This document shows, piece by piece, positions 19,041 through 29,860 of a DNA stretch of 64,000 nucleotides. Position 1 is the first letter of the stretch, and each line of letters begins with the position of its first letter. A model generated the notes under the pieces. It was not told the DNA's origin. It did not search any database and saw only the letters and a program-made list of their open reading frames with translations. Position numbers and translations under genes: made by a program. The DNA comes from Symsagittifera roscoffensis (lineage: Eukaryota; Xenacoelomorpha; Acoela; Convolutidae). The stretch is from positions 54,468,467 to 54,532,466 of the forward strand of contig NC_087068.1 of the NCBI RefSeq assembly GCF_963678635.1, given 5' to 3'.

Positions 19041-19805
19041 GTGGGGAGCCAACTGAAAAGAACTTGGCAGAACTTGTTAAGGGATCATTTTGAGGAAGCG
19101 ATGAGGACATCCTCATCGGCGTCGCCGTTGATGGCGAATCCCTTCGTTAGACCAGCGGGACAGCTGATGTTTGCGTGGAGCCTGGTGGGAAAAGAATTTG
19201 AGACGTTGACCTCACATGACAAGTTGAAACTGGGTGGCAAGAATTTGGAAGTTTATCAAATGCTGATGCAACACGTCGCCAGAGACAATTCAAGGAGGAA
19301 AGAAGCTACTTGTTTTCTGAGGTGAATAATGTCGGTGATGACCAATAATACCGTCCAAGCTTGCCAGCAGAGAGCAATCGGAGGTAAGACAATGGAAAGG
19401 AGGATCTCAGCAGTCACCCTGAACGTGTACCAGAGTACTGGGATAGAGAAGGAGGATGGTTCCAGGCAGTCTCTTGAGAGTCACAGAAAGCTGGATGAGA
19501 TACGGAGGTTTTATAACAAGAAGTTTGAGGAGGGACATGACGTGCACCGTAACTTGGCCTCGTCAGAGGAGTACTCGAAACCCAACAAGAAGGGAGAATA
19601 TCAGTATGTGTCTGGAGGAATGGGGATAGCGTACAATCCCTTCTTGGACTCGGAAGCCGGAGGCGCTCACAGGAACCACGAAGTGGCGGAGCTACTGAAG
19701 TTTTGGACGGAGAAGATAATAGAGATAAACACAGTGGGAAGAGAGAGACCAAGCTGGGGCATGATTCTCGAGAAAACACCAGAGGTGATAAGCGTGCCGC
19801 GCTGA
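19041..19805 (+). pseudogene. Accessory block: two adjacent open pieces, unrecognised
   Basis: 19041-19325 (94 codons) ends at TGA 19323-19325. 19329-19805 (158 codons) starts 3 bases later in the same frame, so a single stop divides one protein. The first piece has W-Q-N-L-L-R-D-H-F-E near 19065 and a hydrophobic A-W-S-L-V-G near 19170. The second has many charged residues and ends R-E-R-P-S-W-G-M-I-L near 19745. No known domain was recognised. Confidence 0.4.
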
Positions 19806-20635
19806 AGTAAAAGAGTAGAATTGAAAATGGGCAACGGGAACAGCTTGTTGGTAACGAATTTGGGAGTGGTGTGGAAGTTGCTAAGACCCTCCTGGTGCCC
19901 GCATCCCCACGCAAGCCTGATCGAGGAGGTCACAGGACGATTAAGGCTGGCACCGACAAGAGACGAAGACCTAGCAACATTGGGTATAGTACACAAGCTG
20001 ATCTTGCCTCAGGTGAGGGGGTCGGGTGAAGCGACGGGTAAACTAGGGTCAGCGAAGAAGATGGAGCCAGGTAATTGTCTTGAACTGACGTGTGGGAGCG
20101 GAGAGCACACTTGTGATGGACGATCATGCGTCAGGATACAGTCCTTTCAAAAAAAGACCTTGTCACTTGGTTTGAAGACATCACAGAAAGGGAGAAGAGT
20201 GAAGTACAGATAGTGGCTGAGTGTTACGCGAATACCACCGTGAACATTGCAACAGCTCTTGGATTCTTCTCAAGGATGTGCAGTCTGCAGTCACTGGAGA
20301 GACTAGAGTCTGAACACCTTTTGGTGACCGCAATGAGCGTGGAATCATGGCCTGGAGTGTTGCAGGTAACCCCGAAACACATCAGAAGCCGGAAGGTTGG
20401 ACTCGAGGCGGAAATGGGATTTCGCATGAGTGAAGCCTATGGTCTGCCATCAAATGCGAAGTCCCTAGTGGGGTCAGTGATGGCCAACCTATGCGGCAGC
20501 CACTACCCACTGCACATGGCGATGGTGGAGGTAACCAGCCAAAGGGTACTAATAGACAAGGCCTTCTCGGTGCCCAAGTGTGTAAGATTGGCTCGGATGT
20601 CGCATCACTCGCACAGGCTACTGAGAAAAAACTGA
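19806..20635 (+). pseudogene. Accessory block: unrecognised region with Cys/His cluster
   Basis: Open pieces 19821-20213 and 20126-20635 overlap in different frames. A shift near 20,120-20,130 probably joins them into one protein. The first ends with C-L-E-L-T-C-G-S-G-E-H-T-C near 20,078-20,115, a Cys/His group that could bind metal or be a chance cluster. The second is mixed alpha/beta in character, with A-L-G-F-F-S-R near 20,255 and M-S-H-H-S-H-R near 20,597. No family was recognised. Confidence 0.4.
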
Positions 20636-20641
20636 CGAACA

Positions 20642-21383
20642 GTGCCGGGAGAGCAGAGGGACGACTTGAGTGAAATCTGGGGGGAAGAACTTCTGGGTTT
20701 GGAAAGTGAAAACACAAGTGACCACGAGAGACAGAACGTGATCGGGAAGCCGATGAGTGGTGCTCCAAACATGGAGGAGAACGATGCGATACACGAGAAA
20801 ATGATGGAACTTGAGCCTCTCCTAGAAGCTTCGGGAGAGCGCAACCTTCGGAGCATTGACATAACACATGGGGATTGCCCATGCCACTGTTTGGCACGAA
20901 CGGTGTGGTATCCGGATCACGCAAACCTCTGCCTGATATGGGATGTGGAAGAAGGAATATCGACAGTTCCTAGCCGAGATAGGACCAGAAGCCTTCAAGA
21001 GACCTCTGCTGACCCATCGAAATGCGATCACGACGGGATGGAAAAGAGTCGGAAGGGTGTCAAAAGATAATACTAAGGCGAGAGAGTCGATACTGGGAGA
21101 AGACTTAGCGAAGAACGTGAGCCTGAGTCTGCACAATTCCTTCTGTTTGAATTGGGAGTCGAGGGTGAAGAGTTGGCCCAACCAAGCAAAGAGGTTGCAG
21201 GAGCAGAGGGAATGGATGCGGTCTTATGAACAGCTGAAGGCTTGGGAGAAGATCGTAATTAGCTCCGATGATGAAGAGGCACTGATGAAACAGATTGCGG
21301 TGTCAGATGCGTCTGGGCCTAGTACTCGAAGGCGAAGAACGCGAGATGAGCAGGTGGCTCAATGGGAAATTCTAGAGTCTTAA
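20642..21383 (+). pseudogene. Accessory block: C-terminal region, unrecognised
   Basis: Open pieces 20642-21070 and 20943-21383 overlap; the frame changes near 20,940. The second (146 codons) is the last coding piece of the element and looks helical and charged. It has W-K-K-E-Y-R-Q-F near 20946, Q-E-Q-R-E-W-M-R near 21200, an acidic S-S-D-D-E-E at about 21,262-21,280 and a basic T-R-R-R-R-T-R near 21,322. It ends at TAA 21381-21383. It could be a nucleic-acid-binding tail; this is inference from charge only. Confidence 0.4.
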
Positions 21384-21777
21384 GTCTTGAGAGGGAAGGA
21401 AAGGGGCTCGAGGGTGAACTCGGATGAAGTCTGGGTTCACGAAAGTGAAATTTTAACAAATGAGACATTGTTACTATATAATTCAAAAAGCTGCATGACA
21501 ATTTCCTGGTTGAATAGGACAAAAGAAATATTAAAAATTATTAGCTTACAAAGCCGAAAATTCAAAGGTGCAGGTTTATGAAGATTTTGATTGCTGTTTA
21601 GCGATAGTGTGAAAATTTTATATAGTCGTGAATTTCGGGGTGTAGATAAACTTAAGTATGCTGCAAACTTCTGTAAATGACCACTGGCACTGTACCTTGA
21701 GCAACACTCGGAGTTTTGGGGATTCACTGACAGACGGCAACACGCGATGAGGACATCGATCTTGAGTCCGGGGAGTA
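21384..21777 (+). other. 3' untranslated region of the giant element
   Basis: About 390 AT-rich bases between the last coding piece and the 3' LTR. GAGTCCGGGGAG at about 21,763-21,775 immediately precedes the LTR and could be a weak polypurine tract for plus-strand priming. Nothing else was recognised. Confidence 0.45.
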
Positions 21778-22680
21778 TGTGCCAGTCGGTCGTATTTGGA
21801 AGTTGGACCTTGAGCAGTGTGGAGAAAAACAGGATTTTGGGGTCAATTTGAATTTTTCATAAATTCGAGTTGCACATGTCATGCCCAACTTTCTCGCGAC
21901 AACTGAAAATATCAGAAATAAAATCAGAACGATCGAATTACAATTGCGGGAAAGTGGCAAATAAAAACAGCGGGAAATTGCTACTCGCATTTTCCGAGAT
22001 CCTAGTAAAACACGAGAGTAGAGCTCTCCTATCTTGATATAGAAGACAGAATAATCGCGAAAGTACATCGGAATCCAGCTGAACCAGAGTGAACCTTCAG
22101 AGGAAATGTAGACAACTGAAGTCTCCCAATGGTTCAGACCCCAAAACTATGTTCTGGAGTAAGAACTCATTTCCTTTGATTGGGACTCATTAATAGCAAA
22201 CTTCTCAAGTTATACCCAATTATATTTATGCTAGAGTCACAAGTTAATTTAATTACTCCAATTCTCAAGTATGCCGATATGTGAGTGCTCAATTTAATTT
22301 TCCCGAGTGTGTTTTATGATTGTTATCTTGAGATAAGGTGAGTTTTAGGTTGATCCATCTGAAATGGATCAAAGTTCCACTGTTTAATAAAAAATAGCTA
22401 TAAGGATTGTTCCGACCCTGTTTTTAACGGCGTTCGTGTATTTTGGGTATTTCGAGAGTAAGTAAGGGGACGTTCTCATTTTTCTAGAGTGGGGGGTGGT
22501 ATTTTGGTAGTGGCCTTTAAGCTGTAACGGGTTTTAGTCTCAGGTCGCAAGTGAACGGAATTGGCTCCGACCGTTTTGAGGTAGAAAAACACAAGAGATA
22601 GTGTCCCTGACTTTTTAGCCAATGGTTATAGGGCCTATTTTTCTTAAGTTCATATGGGACCGAAGTAGACAACTGTTACA
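21778..22680 (+). repeat. 3' LTR of the giant element
   Basis: Matches the 5' LTR from TGTGCCAGTCGG to CTGTTACA, with an extra ~247 bases at about 22,027-22,273 (from CTCCTATCTTGATATAGAAG to CTCAAGTATGCC). A possible AATAAA lies near 22,385-22,390. Substitutions against the 5' LTR are frequent, indicating age. Confidence 0.85.
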
Positions 22681-22709
22681 ATACATACATACATACATAC
22701 ATACATACG
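22681..22709. repeat. (ATAC)n microsatellite, right flank of the giant element
   Basis: Seven perfect ATAC units directly after the 3' LTR. On the other side this repeat cuts into the end of the - strand gag C, so the microsatellite already bordered that fragment before the giant element arrived. Confidence 0.85.
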
Positions 22710-22712
22710 CAT

Positions 22713-23980
22713 TTATTTCTTCTCCCTCTATAACGAGAGTTATATGACGATTGGTCTGTAGAATAATTTGGGTTGCTTGGAAGTGGTTTTCCAGAGCTTT
22801 TATTATTATGTATATTTTTGTTTGGTAGGTTTTGATCTTTTTTCATGTACTGATAAAACGACTTATTTGGTTCTTTGTGCTTTTGAGGTTTATTCTGATT
22901 ATCTTGTTGTTTTTGTCTACATGCGGAAATACTGTGTCCGTATCTTCGGCAATAATTACACCATTTTTCGAAAGATGGTTTACCCTTAAAATTTGGGTTG
23001 CTTTCATAGATGTTTAGAATTTCAGTGATTCTTTCAGATAGGTCAATATCTGATTGTTGTGTGTTATTTATATGTGGAGTCTTTGTTTCGATCCGATTAA
23101 CATACTGCAGTTTTAGATTTGCCGTCTCTTCAAGTTGCATTTGAATTTCCGCTTGTTCTAGTTTATCTACTAGTTTTCTAAAATCTAAATCTGGTTCTCG
23201 AAATGAGGAAGGATGAGATGCTCTTTTCTTTATTGTTATTTTCCTTAGTTGTGGTGTTAAGGTTATCATAAAAATTTCTGTCATTTTTGTACTCTTGTAA
23301 TCATGTGTATTGAGGGAATATGCTTTTCGTACTAGTGTTTCGATTCTAAATGCTAATTGTTTAATTGTTTCATTTGGTAATCTGCAAATTTCATTGCACA
23401 AAACGTTTTGAGGTTGTTTGTTTCTTTCAGAATCAAACACTTTTGAAAATTTTTGTGTGAATCTTCTCCAATCTGATTTTATACCTATAGGTAGTACTGA
23501 AAACCATTTTTGCTCTGCGCCATCTAGTGTTGTTTACATTAACGCGGTGCGTCTATGTATCCAATTTTGATGAAGTGGTGTATTAATCGGTTCAGGTCCT
23601 ATAATCAAGGTTAGATTTGCTGTGACTGCATTTAGGTTATCTTCTACTGAGTATTCAGGGTCTGTTCCTGTGAATAACACTAATGGTTTATTGGATGTTA
23701 TTGATGATCCTCCCATGAGATATGGGTTCATCGTCATTTGTAGTGATTCTGCGGCATTTGGTATCTGTGAGAAATTTGTTAGTTGATTTTTTGTTATTTC
23801 GTGTTGTTGTAGGTAGTATGGTAATGGTATTTCATTTGGCATCTGGGTTGGTTGATTGGAATGCATAGTCATTGGGTTTTGTAAGTGTACAGGTTGAAAA
23901 GATTGTGTGTTAATTGAGTTTGGTAAATGCATTGGTTGGTGATTTTGTATATCTGTTGGATTTTGTGGATAAATTTTCAT
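22713..23980 (-). pseudogene. gag: gag of copy C, capsid and CCHC nucleocapsid part
   Basis: Two open pieces, 23,980-23,534 and 23,440-22,710, in one broken frame. The first has L-F-T-G-T-D-P-E-Y-S-V near 23,680 and H-Q-N-W-I-H-R-R-T-A near 23,560, a Retrotrans_gag-like capsid start. The second continues with R-L-P-N-E-T-I-K-Q-L and a Gln-rich helical segment. It ends with a single knuckle W-C-N-Y-C...G-H...C (CX2CX4HX4C) near 22,970-22,900, followed by an Asn/Lys-rich basic tail. The tail runs into the microsatellite and is truncated. It would package element RNA; it cannot be complete here. Confidence 0.8.
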
Positions 23981-24031
23981 ATTTTGGGATGGTTGAAGTT
24001 GTCGCGGTCTTTGTGTGCAAAATTCTTGCTT

Positions 24032-25912
24032 TTATGACGCAAAAACATCTGGTTGAAAATAGTGATCATCATCAGACGATAAATAATTTGTGTAATAAGG
24101 TGTTTGCTGTTTATTTTTATTTTGTTGGAAAAATGGGTAATTTTCACTGTGATCTTGTAGAGGGTGTGAATTGTTTTGAAAATTCATTGAATTGGTTGTT
24201 GTATTTGGGAGATTCCCATAGTTAGAAGATACGTGGTTGTTGTTTTTTCGATGAAGGTAGTTTGGTTTTGATGAATGTGTGTAATTATAATTATGTTCTG
24301 CAAAATTACTCCTTGTAAATGTTTTCCGTTTTCGTGACGGTTTTTTCATCGGTCTGTATGTCTGGTAATCCATATGTGAATATTTAGAGGCAACCGAGGG
24401 TTTAACGGTTGATTGTGAGTTACTTGTGCTAGTGTTGTGTTTGTATTTCTTGGCCTTGTAAGATTCGGATGTATTGATGAGATACTTTGTTGTGTAGTTG
24501 TTACTGTTGTGTGATTTATTTCTTCAATTATGAAGGGTGCTGGTGTTTGAATATCTTGCTGTGTAAGATTTCTAGTTCCATTGAGGTTTTCATGATGTAT
24601 AACTGTTGATTTTAAACTGTTATTTTGTGTATCAGGTAAAAATGTATTATAATTTAAAGGTGTTGCATCAATTGTTAATGGTATTATTTTTACATAATCT
24701 GTATTTATTGCTTGACTGGAAATGTCAACTGGGATGTTTAGAAACAATGGGTTAGACCATTCAGGGTCCCAAACGTAATCTGATTGTTATGCAATGACAG
24801 TGTCATCATTGTACTTTGAGGTCTAAAGTTTTTTCTTGCTTGTTCAATTAAGTCGATGTTGTGCGTAAAAAAAATCAATTATAAACCATGCTAGTATTTT
24901 TTGTAAATCATGTTTAGTGTTTTGTGAAATATCACTGTTGGTAAGTTTTTCATGAATTGCGTTTAAAATGCTGAAAATACGGCGTTATCGTTTCTTACTT
25001 TTGTGTGTTTTGATATTTGATTTGGTGATGTGCTTTGAGCTTCTGTTTTTTCTAATATAGATAAATAGTATTCATTTTTGCAAAGACTTCGTTGGTGAAT
25101 ATCAAATTTGCTCTCTGTGAGTTGTGATATTGTATGCTTTTGATGTACTCTGTGAATACATTTGAAAATTCTAAATCAATATCGTCTGTTTGAATATTAT
25201 ATTTATTAATGGTCTTGGTGTACGGATTTTTATGGTGTAGATTCCGTATTGTTGTGTTAGGTTATATATTTCTTTTAAATAATGTTCTATGGTTTGTCTT
25301 TTAATTTTTATATCTGGAACTTCTGTTTTACATGGACTGATTCCTGGCTTAAACAAATTTACGAGTAAATTTTTGCAAAATCGTGTTTGTCCTCTATCAT
25401 TTAGTGAGTTTATTATGAAGAAAAAAAACTGTTTCTTCTTCTGGACTTTCATCACTGTGAGTGCTGCTCACTTTTTTGTTTGATTACTGTTAATATATAA
25501 TTATTAATATATCTTATTGGTCGACTCCAAATGTATAAATGTACTGGTTTGTGTTTATGTTTCTTTTTTATTCTGTTCTTTCCTTTTTTCGATGAGATTG
25601 AAGAAGTTTCTGAATCGGGAAATTATACTGGATCCTTGATTGTATAAGTTTTATTTATTGTGTCTTCTATTTTGTATAGTGCATCTAGACTACTGATTTC
25701 TGATTCTGAAAATGCATTTCTCTGTCTTGAATATTTTTTTGTGTTATTTGTCTTTGTTTACTTATAATTTTTCTTTTTAGGGTTTGTCTTTTTGTATAAA
25801 TGTATTCAACTATTTGTGTATGTGGGGTTATTACAAGATCGTATTTTTGATTGTCTAATTCGCAGTTGTGTATTACGATTGTTTGTTTGTTTCCTAGGTT
25901 TTTCAATGACAT
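24032..25912 (-). pseudogene. gag: gag of copy C, N-terminal region (degenerate)
   Basis: Open pieces at 25,912-25,685, 25,455-25,171, 24,747-24,346 and 24,373-24,032 lie upstream of the capsid part on the same strand. They are Asn-, Thr- and Gln-rich and contain no known domain. The matching region of copy B (39.4-41.3 kb) shares many words, for example CAGGGTCCCAAAC at 24,761 and 40,229. The likely start is the ATG at 25,912. Several stops and shifts make this copy non-functional. Confidence 0.55.
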
Positions 25913-26770
25913 AAAATTTAGGATGATGGATGCAAAATTGTTTTTAGTAATTTTTATTTCCTAGACTGTTAGTCCTTACGATTTTTTGATTTTTTGGTTA
26001 GGAGGGGTCAAGTGAAGGATGAATAACCGAAGTTCTTCACTGTTTAGCTTAATTTGAATGGTTAGTATTTTAAAAGTTTCTATTAGTCCTAGGTCTATTG
26101 AAAAGGTTGGGTAGTGAATCGACGTTTGAGGTCGTTAGACACTTGATAAGTGGGTGGGGGAGAACAAAATTGTTCTTTTTGATCCAATGATAAGGCTTGA
26201 TGATCAGAATTATAAATATAAAATAGAAAATTAAATTAGATCCAAGGAAAGCCTTGATGATCTGATTTTAAGATTGAATAAAACTAAGTTTAAGGGATAT
26301 AAGTTTAAGATAAACTTTTGTGAAATATCTTTTTTGTTTTTTGTTTTTTATAGTACCGCAGAGTTAGAAAGACCGATTTGAGATGTTTTCATAAATTGTT
26401 ATTGAACAATAATAATTTTATTTAGCGCCTGATATAATCATTGAAAATTTCCTTCAAGATTTTATGTTTGCAATTGAAAATCTAAATTCATTGCTAATAA
26501 GATTCTAAATATAAAAATTTGCGTTGACTTTTGCCGTACGACCATGAAACTAAATGGCAAGTTTCTATGTAGTCGTATATCGTCTCTTGTCCGAGGTCTT
26601 TTTCCAATACCGGGTAGTTCTCGTATTGTACGGAATAGCGGCTCTGATCTATTGAGTCGTAGAGACCATTCAATTAAATTACTGTCGTGTAACATTTTGA
26701 AAATGTTTCGTCTATTTTCTAATCTATTTTTGGTTAAGTCAAAGCTAATTTTATTTTAAGGTCTTGTTTT

Positions 26771-26789
26771 GAGACTTATGGTCGCACCA
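26771..26789 (-). promoter_or_regulatory. Primer-binding-site candidate of copy C
   Basis: On the - strand, TGGTGCGACCATAAGTCTC begins two bases after a CTCA end. The complement ends in GCACCA, as a tRNA 3' end would. Copy B has the same arrangement at 42,612-42,630 with two substitutions. The tRNA was not identified. Confidence 0.4.
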
Positions 26790-26791
26790 GA

Positions 26792-27072
26792 TGAGTTATA
26801 TACGATGTGTATATCTCATAGAAGAATTTCGGAGAGGTATCCGTCTGCTCGTCACGCAATCTTATTTTCGGCCGGATAGATTCGTGCAAATTCTTAGTCT
26901 AATACCGATCCTAATCTTACTCTTATATCTACTAGTCTCAGGGTGTTTAACTAGTCTCTGCTAGGCTCAATAGATCTAGAGTATACTGGTTTTATTGCGG
27001 CTGCTGAAGATCTCGAGGAGAGGCAACTAATTTCTAAGTTAAATTCAAATCTCTCTGGTGCTGAAATTACAA
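26792..27072 (-). repeat. 5' LTR-like segment of copy C
   Basis: About 280 bases ending (on the - strand) in CTCA next to the primer-site candidate and possibly starting TGTAATTTCAGCACC. It is related to 42,633-42,850. No matching 3' LTR was found downstream, so LTR status rests on position and the primer site. Confidence 0.45.
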
Positions 27073-27961
27073 GGTTGTTAGTTAGATGGATTGTGTTTGG
27101 TTAATATTAAATAATTTACAGTGGTAAAATATCTAATTTATAAATAATAAAATTTAGTTTAGATCAAATTCCACCCATCTGGGGTTTACAGAGTTTTTTG
27201 AGTTTTATCTCTTTTGTTCTGCAATTGAAGGATGGATGATGAACGTTGGTATTTGGCGAACATCATTTTCTTGTTCGTGTACCTTGGAGAAGAGAGGTCC
27301 AGGAAACTAGAATCGTCGACATAATTTCTCGTCAAGAGAAACGTTCCAGAACGCTGGGTTGATGGACAGGAAGTTATCTTCTTGTCATTCGACAACGAAT
27401 GCGATCCCCATTGAAATCGTTCAGATTCCAAAATCCAAAATGCTTTGCTATGTCAGTTTTGTTTGTATTTGTGGAGAACTGTTTTGTGTTCAGCCTCGTT
27501 TGGAATGACGTGAAGTTCGTGTTTGGAAGGGATGCCTTGTAACTCGGATCTGTACGTATACTTGAGCATCGATGTGGTCTTTGGTGAGGTTCAATGAAGT
27601 CCTTTTCTGCGAAGTCAAGTCGTACTTCAAATCCTTTGAGTCGTGATGGTGGGCGGCATGTCGGTTAGTTTTAGCCATTTTTTTGTTCGAATTGTGATGG
27701 GATCGTCTAGTCTTTGGATGTTTGTCTTTGTTGTTGTGGATGATCTATATACTGCATATTATGATTTACATTTTATAATTTTTGTTATTTTAATTTTTGG
27801 CTATGATCTTAGTTAGTCGTTTTCACAAAAGCGTTTTATTTTAGTTCAGTTATTTTGAAGAGTTATTCACCCTTGAGTACCTCTTATTAAAAATAGGAGT
27901 GTGGTCACAAAGCGTGGGTGTAGCGCGGTGGGACTAGATGTTGGTGTTGTTGACTAGATGT
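27073..27961. other. Stretch between copies A and C, no recognised gene
   Basis: Two short - strand open pieces (27,431-27,186 and 27,678-27,490) show no known domain. GACTAGATGTTGGTGTTGTT is tandemly duplicated at about 27,926-27,970, right at the start of the block shared by copies A and B. Confidence 0.4.
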
Positions 27962-27999
27962 TGGTGTTGTTGGAAGTTCCTGGGATGTTGTAATCGGTG

Positions 28000-29860
28000 G
28001 ATATTGTTGTGTTTATGGTTGGTTAGCAATTTTGAAATGTTTGAATAATTGTTTCTTTTAGAAATAAAATCTCTGTTAATTATAATACTCTTCTATAAAA
28101 AAATGTTTAGGAGGATTGTTGCTTAATGTTTTTTAATACTTTTACATATTGTCAGAATCAGGGAAACTAGAAAGATTATGGAAATTACTAGAAAAAGCAA
28201 GATGTCTTTTTTTATTGAATAAATGTCTTAACACTTAGATAGTTGTTGCAATATTGACTCTTGTGAGGAAAATTTGTTTGTGAGGAATTGACATAGACTT
28301 TTTTGAGGAAAAAAAATATTACAAAAAAATTGCTAAAAATTATTAGGGGGGGGGGAATAATTCAAGCGTGTCTTCGATGAATAACGAACTGAGTTGAAAA
28401 AAAAGATTGATAAATTTAAAAAAGTTTTATAATTATAATTTTCAGAAGAGCTGTTTGAGAAAGAAAATTTGAGAAATGATACGTTCCATCAAATTGTTTT
28501 TTGTTCCGAGTTAAAAAATTGAGTGTAGTCAGATTGTTTAATACTTTTTGACAAGTGGGTTGGATACGGGCAAATTCTGGTGGACGCAAGTCTGGAGATC
28601 TAGGAATCAGCTTCCTAGTTCTGTTTTTGTTTATTGGATGATTGGGGGTATTCAGGAGTTATATGTACTTTAGGCTAAATGAGCATGTCTATTTTTTCTT
28701 TAGGTTTACTCAATATTTTTTCTTGGGGGAAATGTGGAGTGTAAGTTGAGACAATATTGTTGATTTTTGTAGTGTTTGAAAGGGGAGGGCTTTAACGTTT
28801 AGATATTGTTTATTTCAGTTGTCAGATAAGAGCGTGTTGCTTTTTTTGACCTGGAGATCTTCAAGTTATAAGTTCAGATAGGTTTGATGTGTGCAAAGTG
28901 TCGGCTAATGAAGTGGTGTCAGAATGGGGTGATGTTTAGATAGACTGTGATTGGCTAGACTTGAACTAGTTATTTAAGATTGTTAGCATGAAAAATGAAA
29001 AGAAGAAGGAGAACAAATGGTTAAATTCAAAAATGTTTTCAATTGATTTATTAAATGGAAAGGGGTTTCTGAAAATCAACTTTCTTCAATAATTTAGATT
29101 AGGGGATGAAAGTTTTGTAAGATTTTATCGTAAGGTATGGGTGTGGCAGTTTTTGTTTCTTCATTTGTTGAACCTAGTAATTGTGTGGGTCAATTTAAGT
29201 CAAGATTTTGTTGATTAAGCTCATCTGAGTTGTCGCAGATTTTTGGGTCCCGTAAAGGAGTATAATTGTGTTAGTTGGCGAAGAGCGTGTACTTGTGTGT
29301 AATATGGTAAAGGAGTATTTCGTTGTTTTTTATTTGAGTCAGTTATTTTGTATGTTACATCAGTGGGTTTGTCAATAAATTGAAACGGTCCTTTTCGGAT
29401 TGGTTGTAATTTGTTTGATATTCATCTTGTGTTATCAAATTTGGTATCCAGACATATACTCCGGTTTTTAGATTTGTGGCCGGTGTAAATCGAGAATTTA
29501 TCTGTGATTGAAAACTTTGCTTTTGTAATAGTTTTTTGGCTGTTTTATTTTAAATTTCAAGGTGTTTTCATCTCTTTTTAAAATCCATCCGTGTGTGTTC
29601 CGGAGGCTCATTTTAAGATTTGGGGGTCCTAGAAATGATCTTCATCATGCGAATGTAGTGGTAGATTATAGCAAATTGATTCTTTTGTAGGTTGAAAATA
29701 ACCTTGTTCATTTTTTGAGGAATTTGCTGTGAACATTACTGGTTTCCGTGGTTTTTGACTGAAAAGCATTCCATACGCTGATAATCCTAGAGTTGTTGTT
29801 ATTTGTGGATTGTAAGCTTTGGGGATTTTTTTTACGTCTGTTGTCCTCTCTGTGTATTTT
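28000..29860 (-). pseudogene. pol: Copy A: integrase C-terminal part and 3' region
   Basis: Stop-rich - strand sequence. The right end carries the tail of integrase, including W-N-A-F-Q-S-K-T-T near 29,770, as in copy B near 34,990. Leftwards coding character fades and short poly-G and poly-A/T tracts appear, for example G8 near 28,350. This is probably the element's 3' untranslated region. Confidence 0.5.

Larger units (their letters stand above)
454..22680 (+). mobile_element. Giant (~22.2 kb) LTR retrotransposon, Ty3/gypsy-type gene order, degenerate
   Basis: Two related direct repeats starting TGTGCCAGTCGG and ending CTGTTACA lie at 454-1109 and 21,778-22,680 and frame the whole interval. 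Inside, on the + strand, are gag with CCHC knuckles, retropepsin, RT, RNase H and integrase; integrase after RNase H is the Ty3/gypsy order. Typical Ty3/gypsy elements are about 5-10 kb. Here a ~3 kb tandem array in the leader and ~8.4 kb of accessory coding sequence after integrase account for the excess. Ends are TGT...ACA. The target duplication cannot be read unambiguously because both flanks are ATAC repeats; ATACA occurs at 447-451 and 22,681-22,685. The LTRs differ by many substitutions and a ~247-base length difference. With the many frame breaks, this indicates an old, non-autonomous copy. Confidence 0.9.
22681..27072 (-). mobile_element. Ty3/gypsy-like element copy C: LTR-like segment, leader and gag only
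   Basis: Read on the - strand: an LTR-like segment (27,072 to 26,792), a two-base spacer and a primer-site candidate, an ~860-base leader, then broken gag to 22,710. Pol is missing beyond the microsatellite. The leader and gag are paralogous to copy B (38.0-42.9 kb). Shared words include GAATCGACGTTTGAGGTCGT at about 26,116 and 41,792, and GCCGGATAGA near 26,870 and 42,672. Confidence 0.75.

Noticed and set aside
20078-20115. A zinc finger in the accessory block
   Set aside because: The Cys/His group has irregular spacing and lies next to a frameshift; kept only as a remark in the feature entry.
454-22680. An envelope gene in the giant element
   Set aside because: No signal peptide, furin-like site, Cys pattern or membrane anchor was found in 13.0-21.4 kb; the modules seen are macro-like, SGNH-like or unrecognised.
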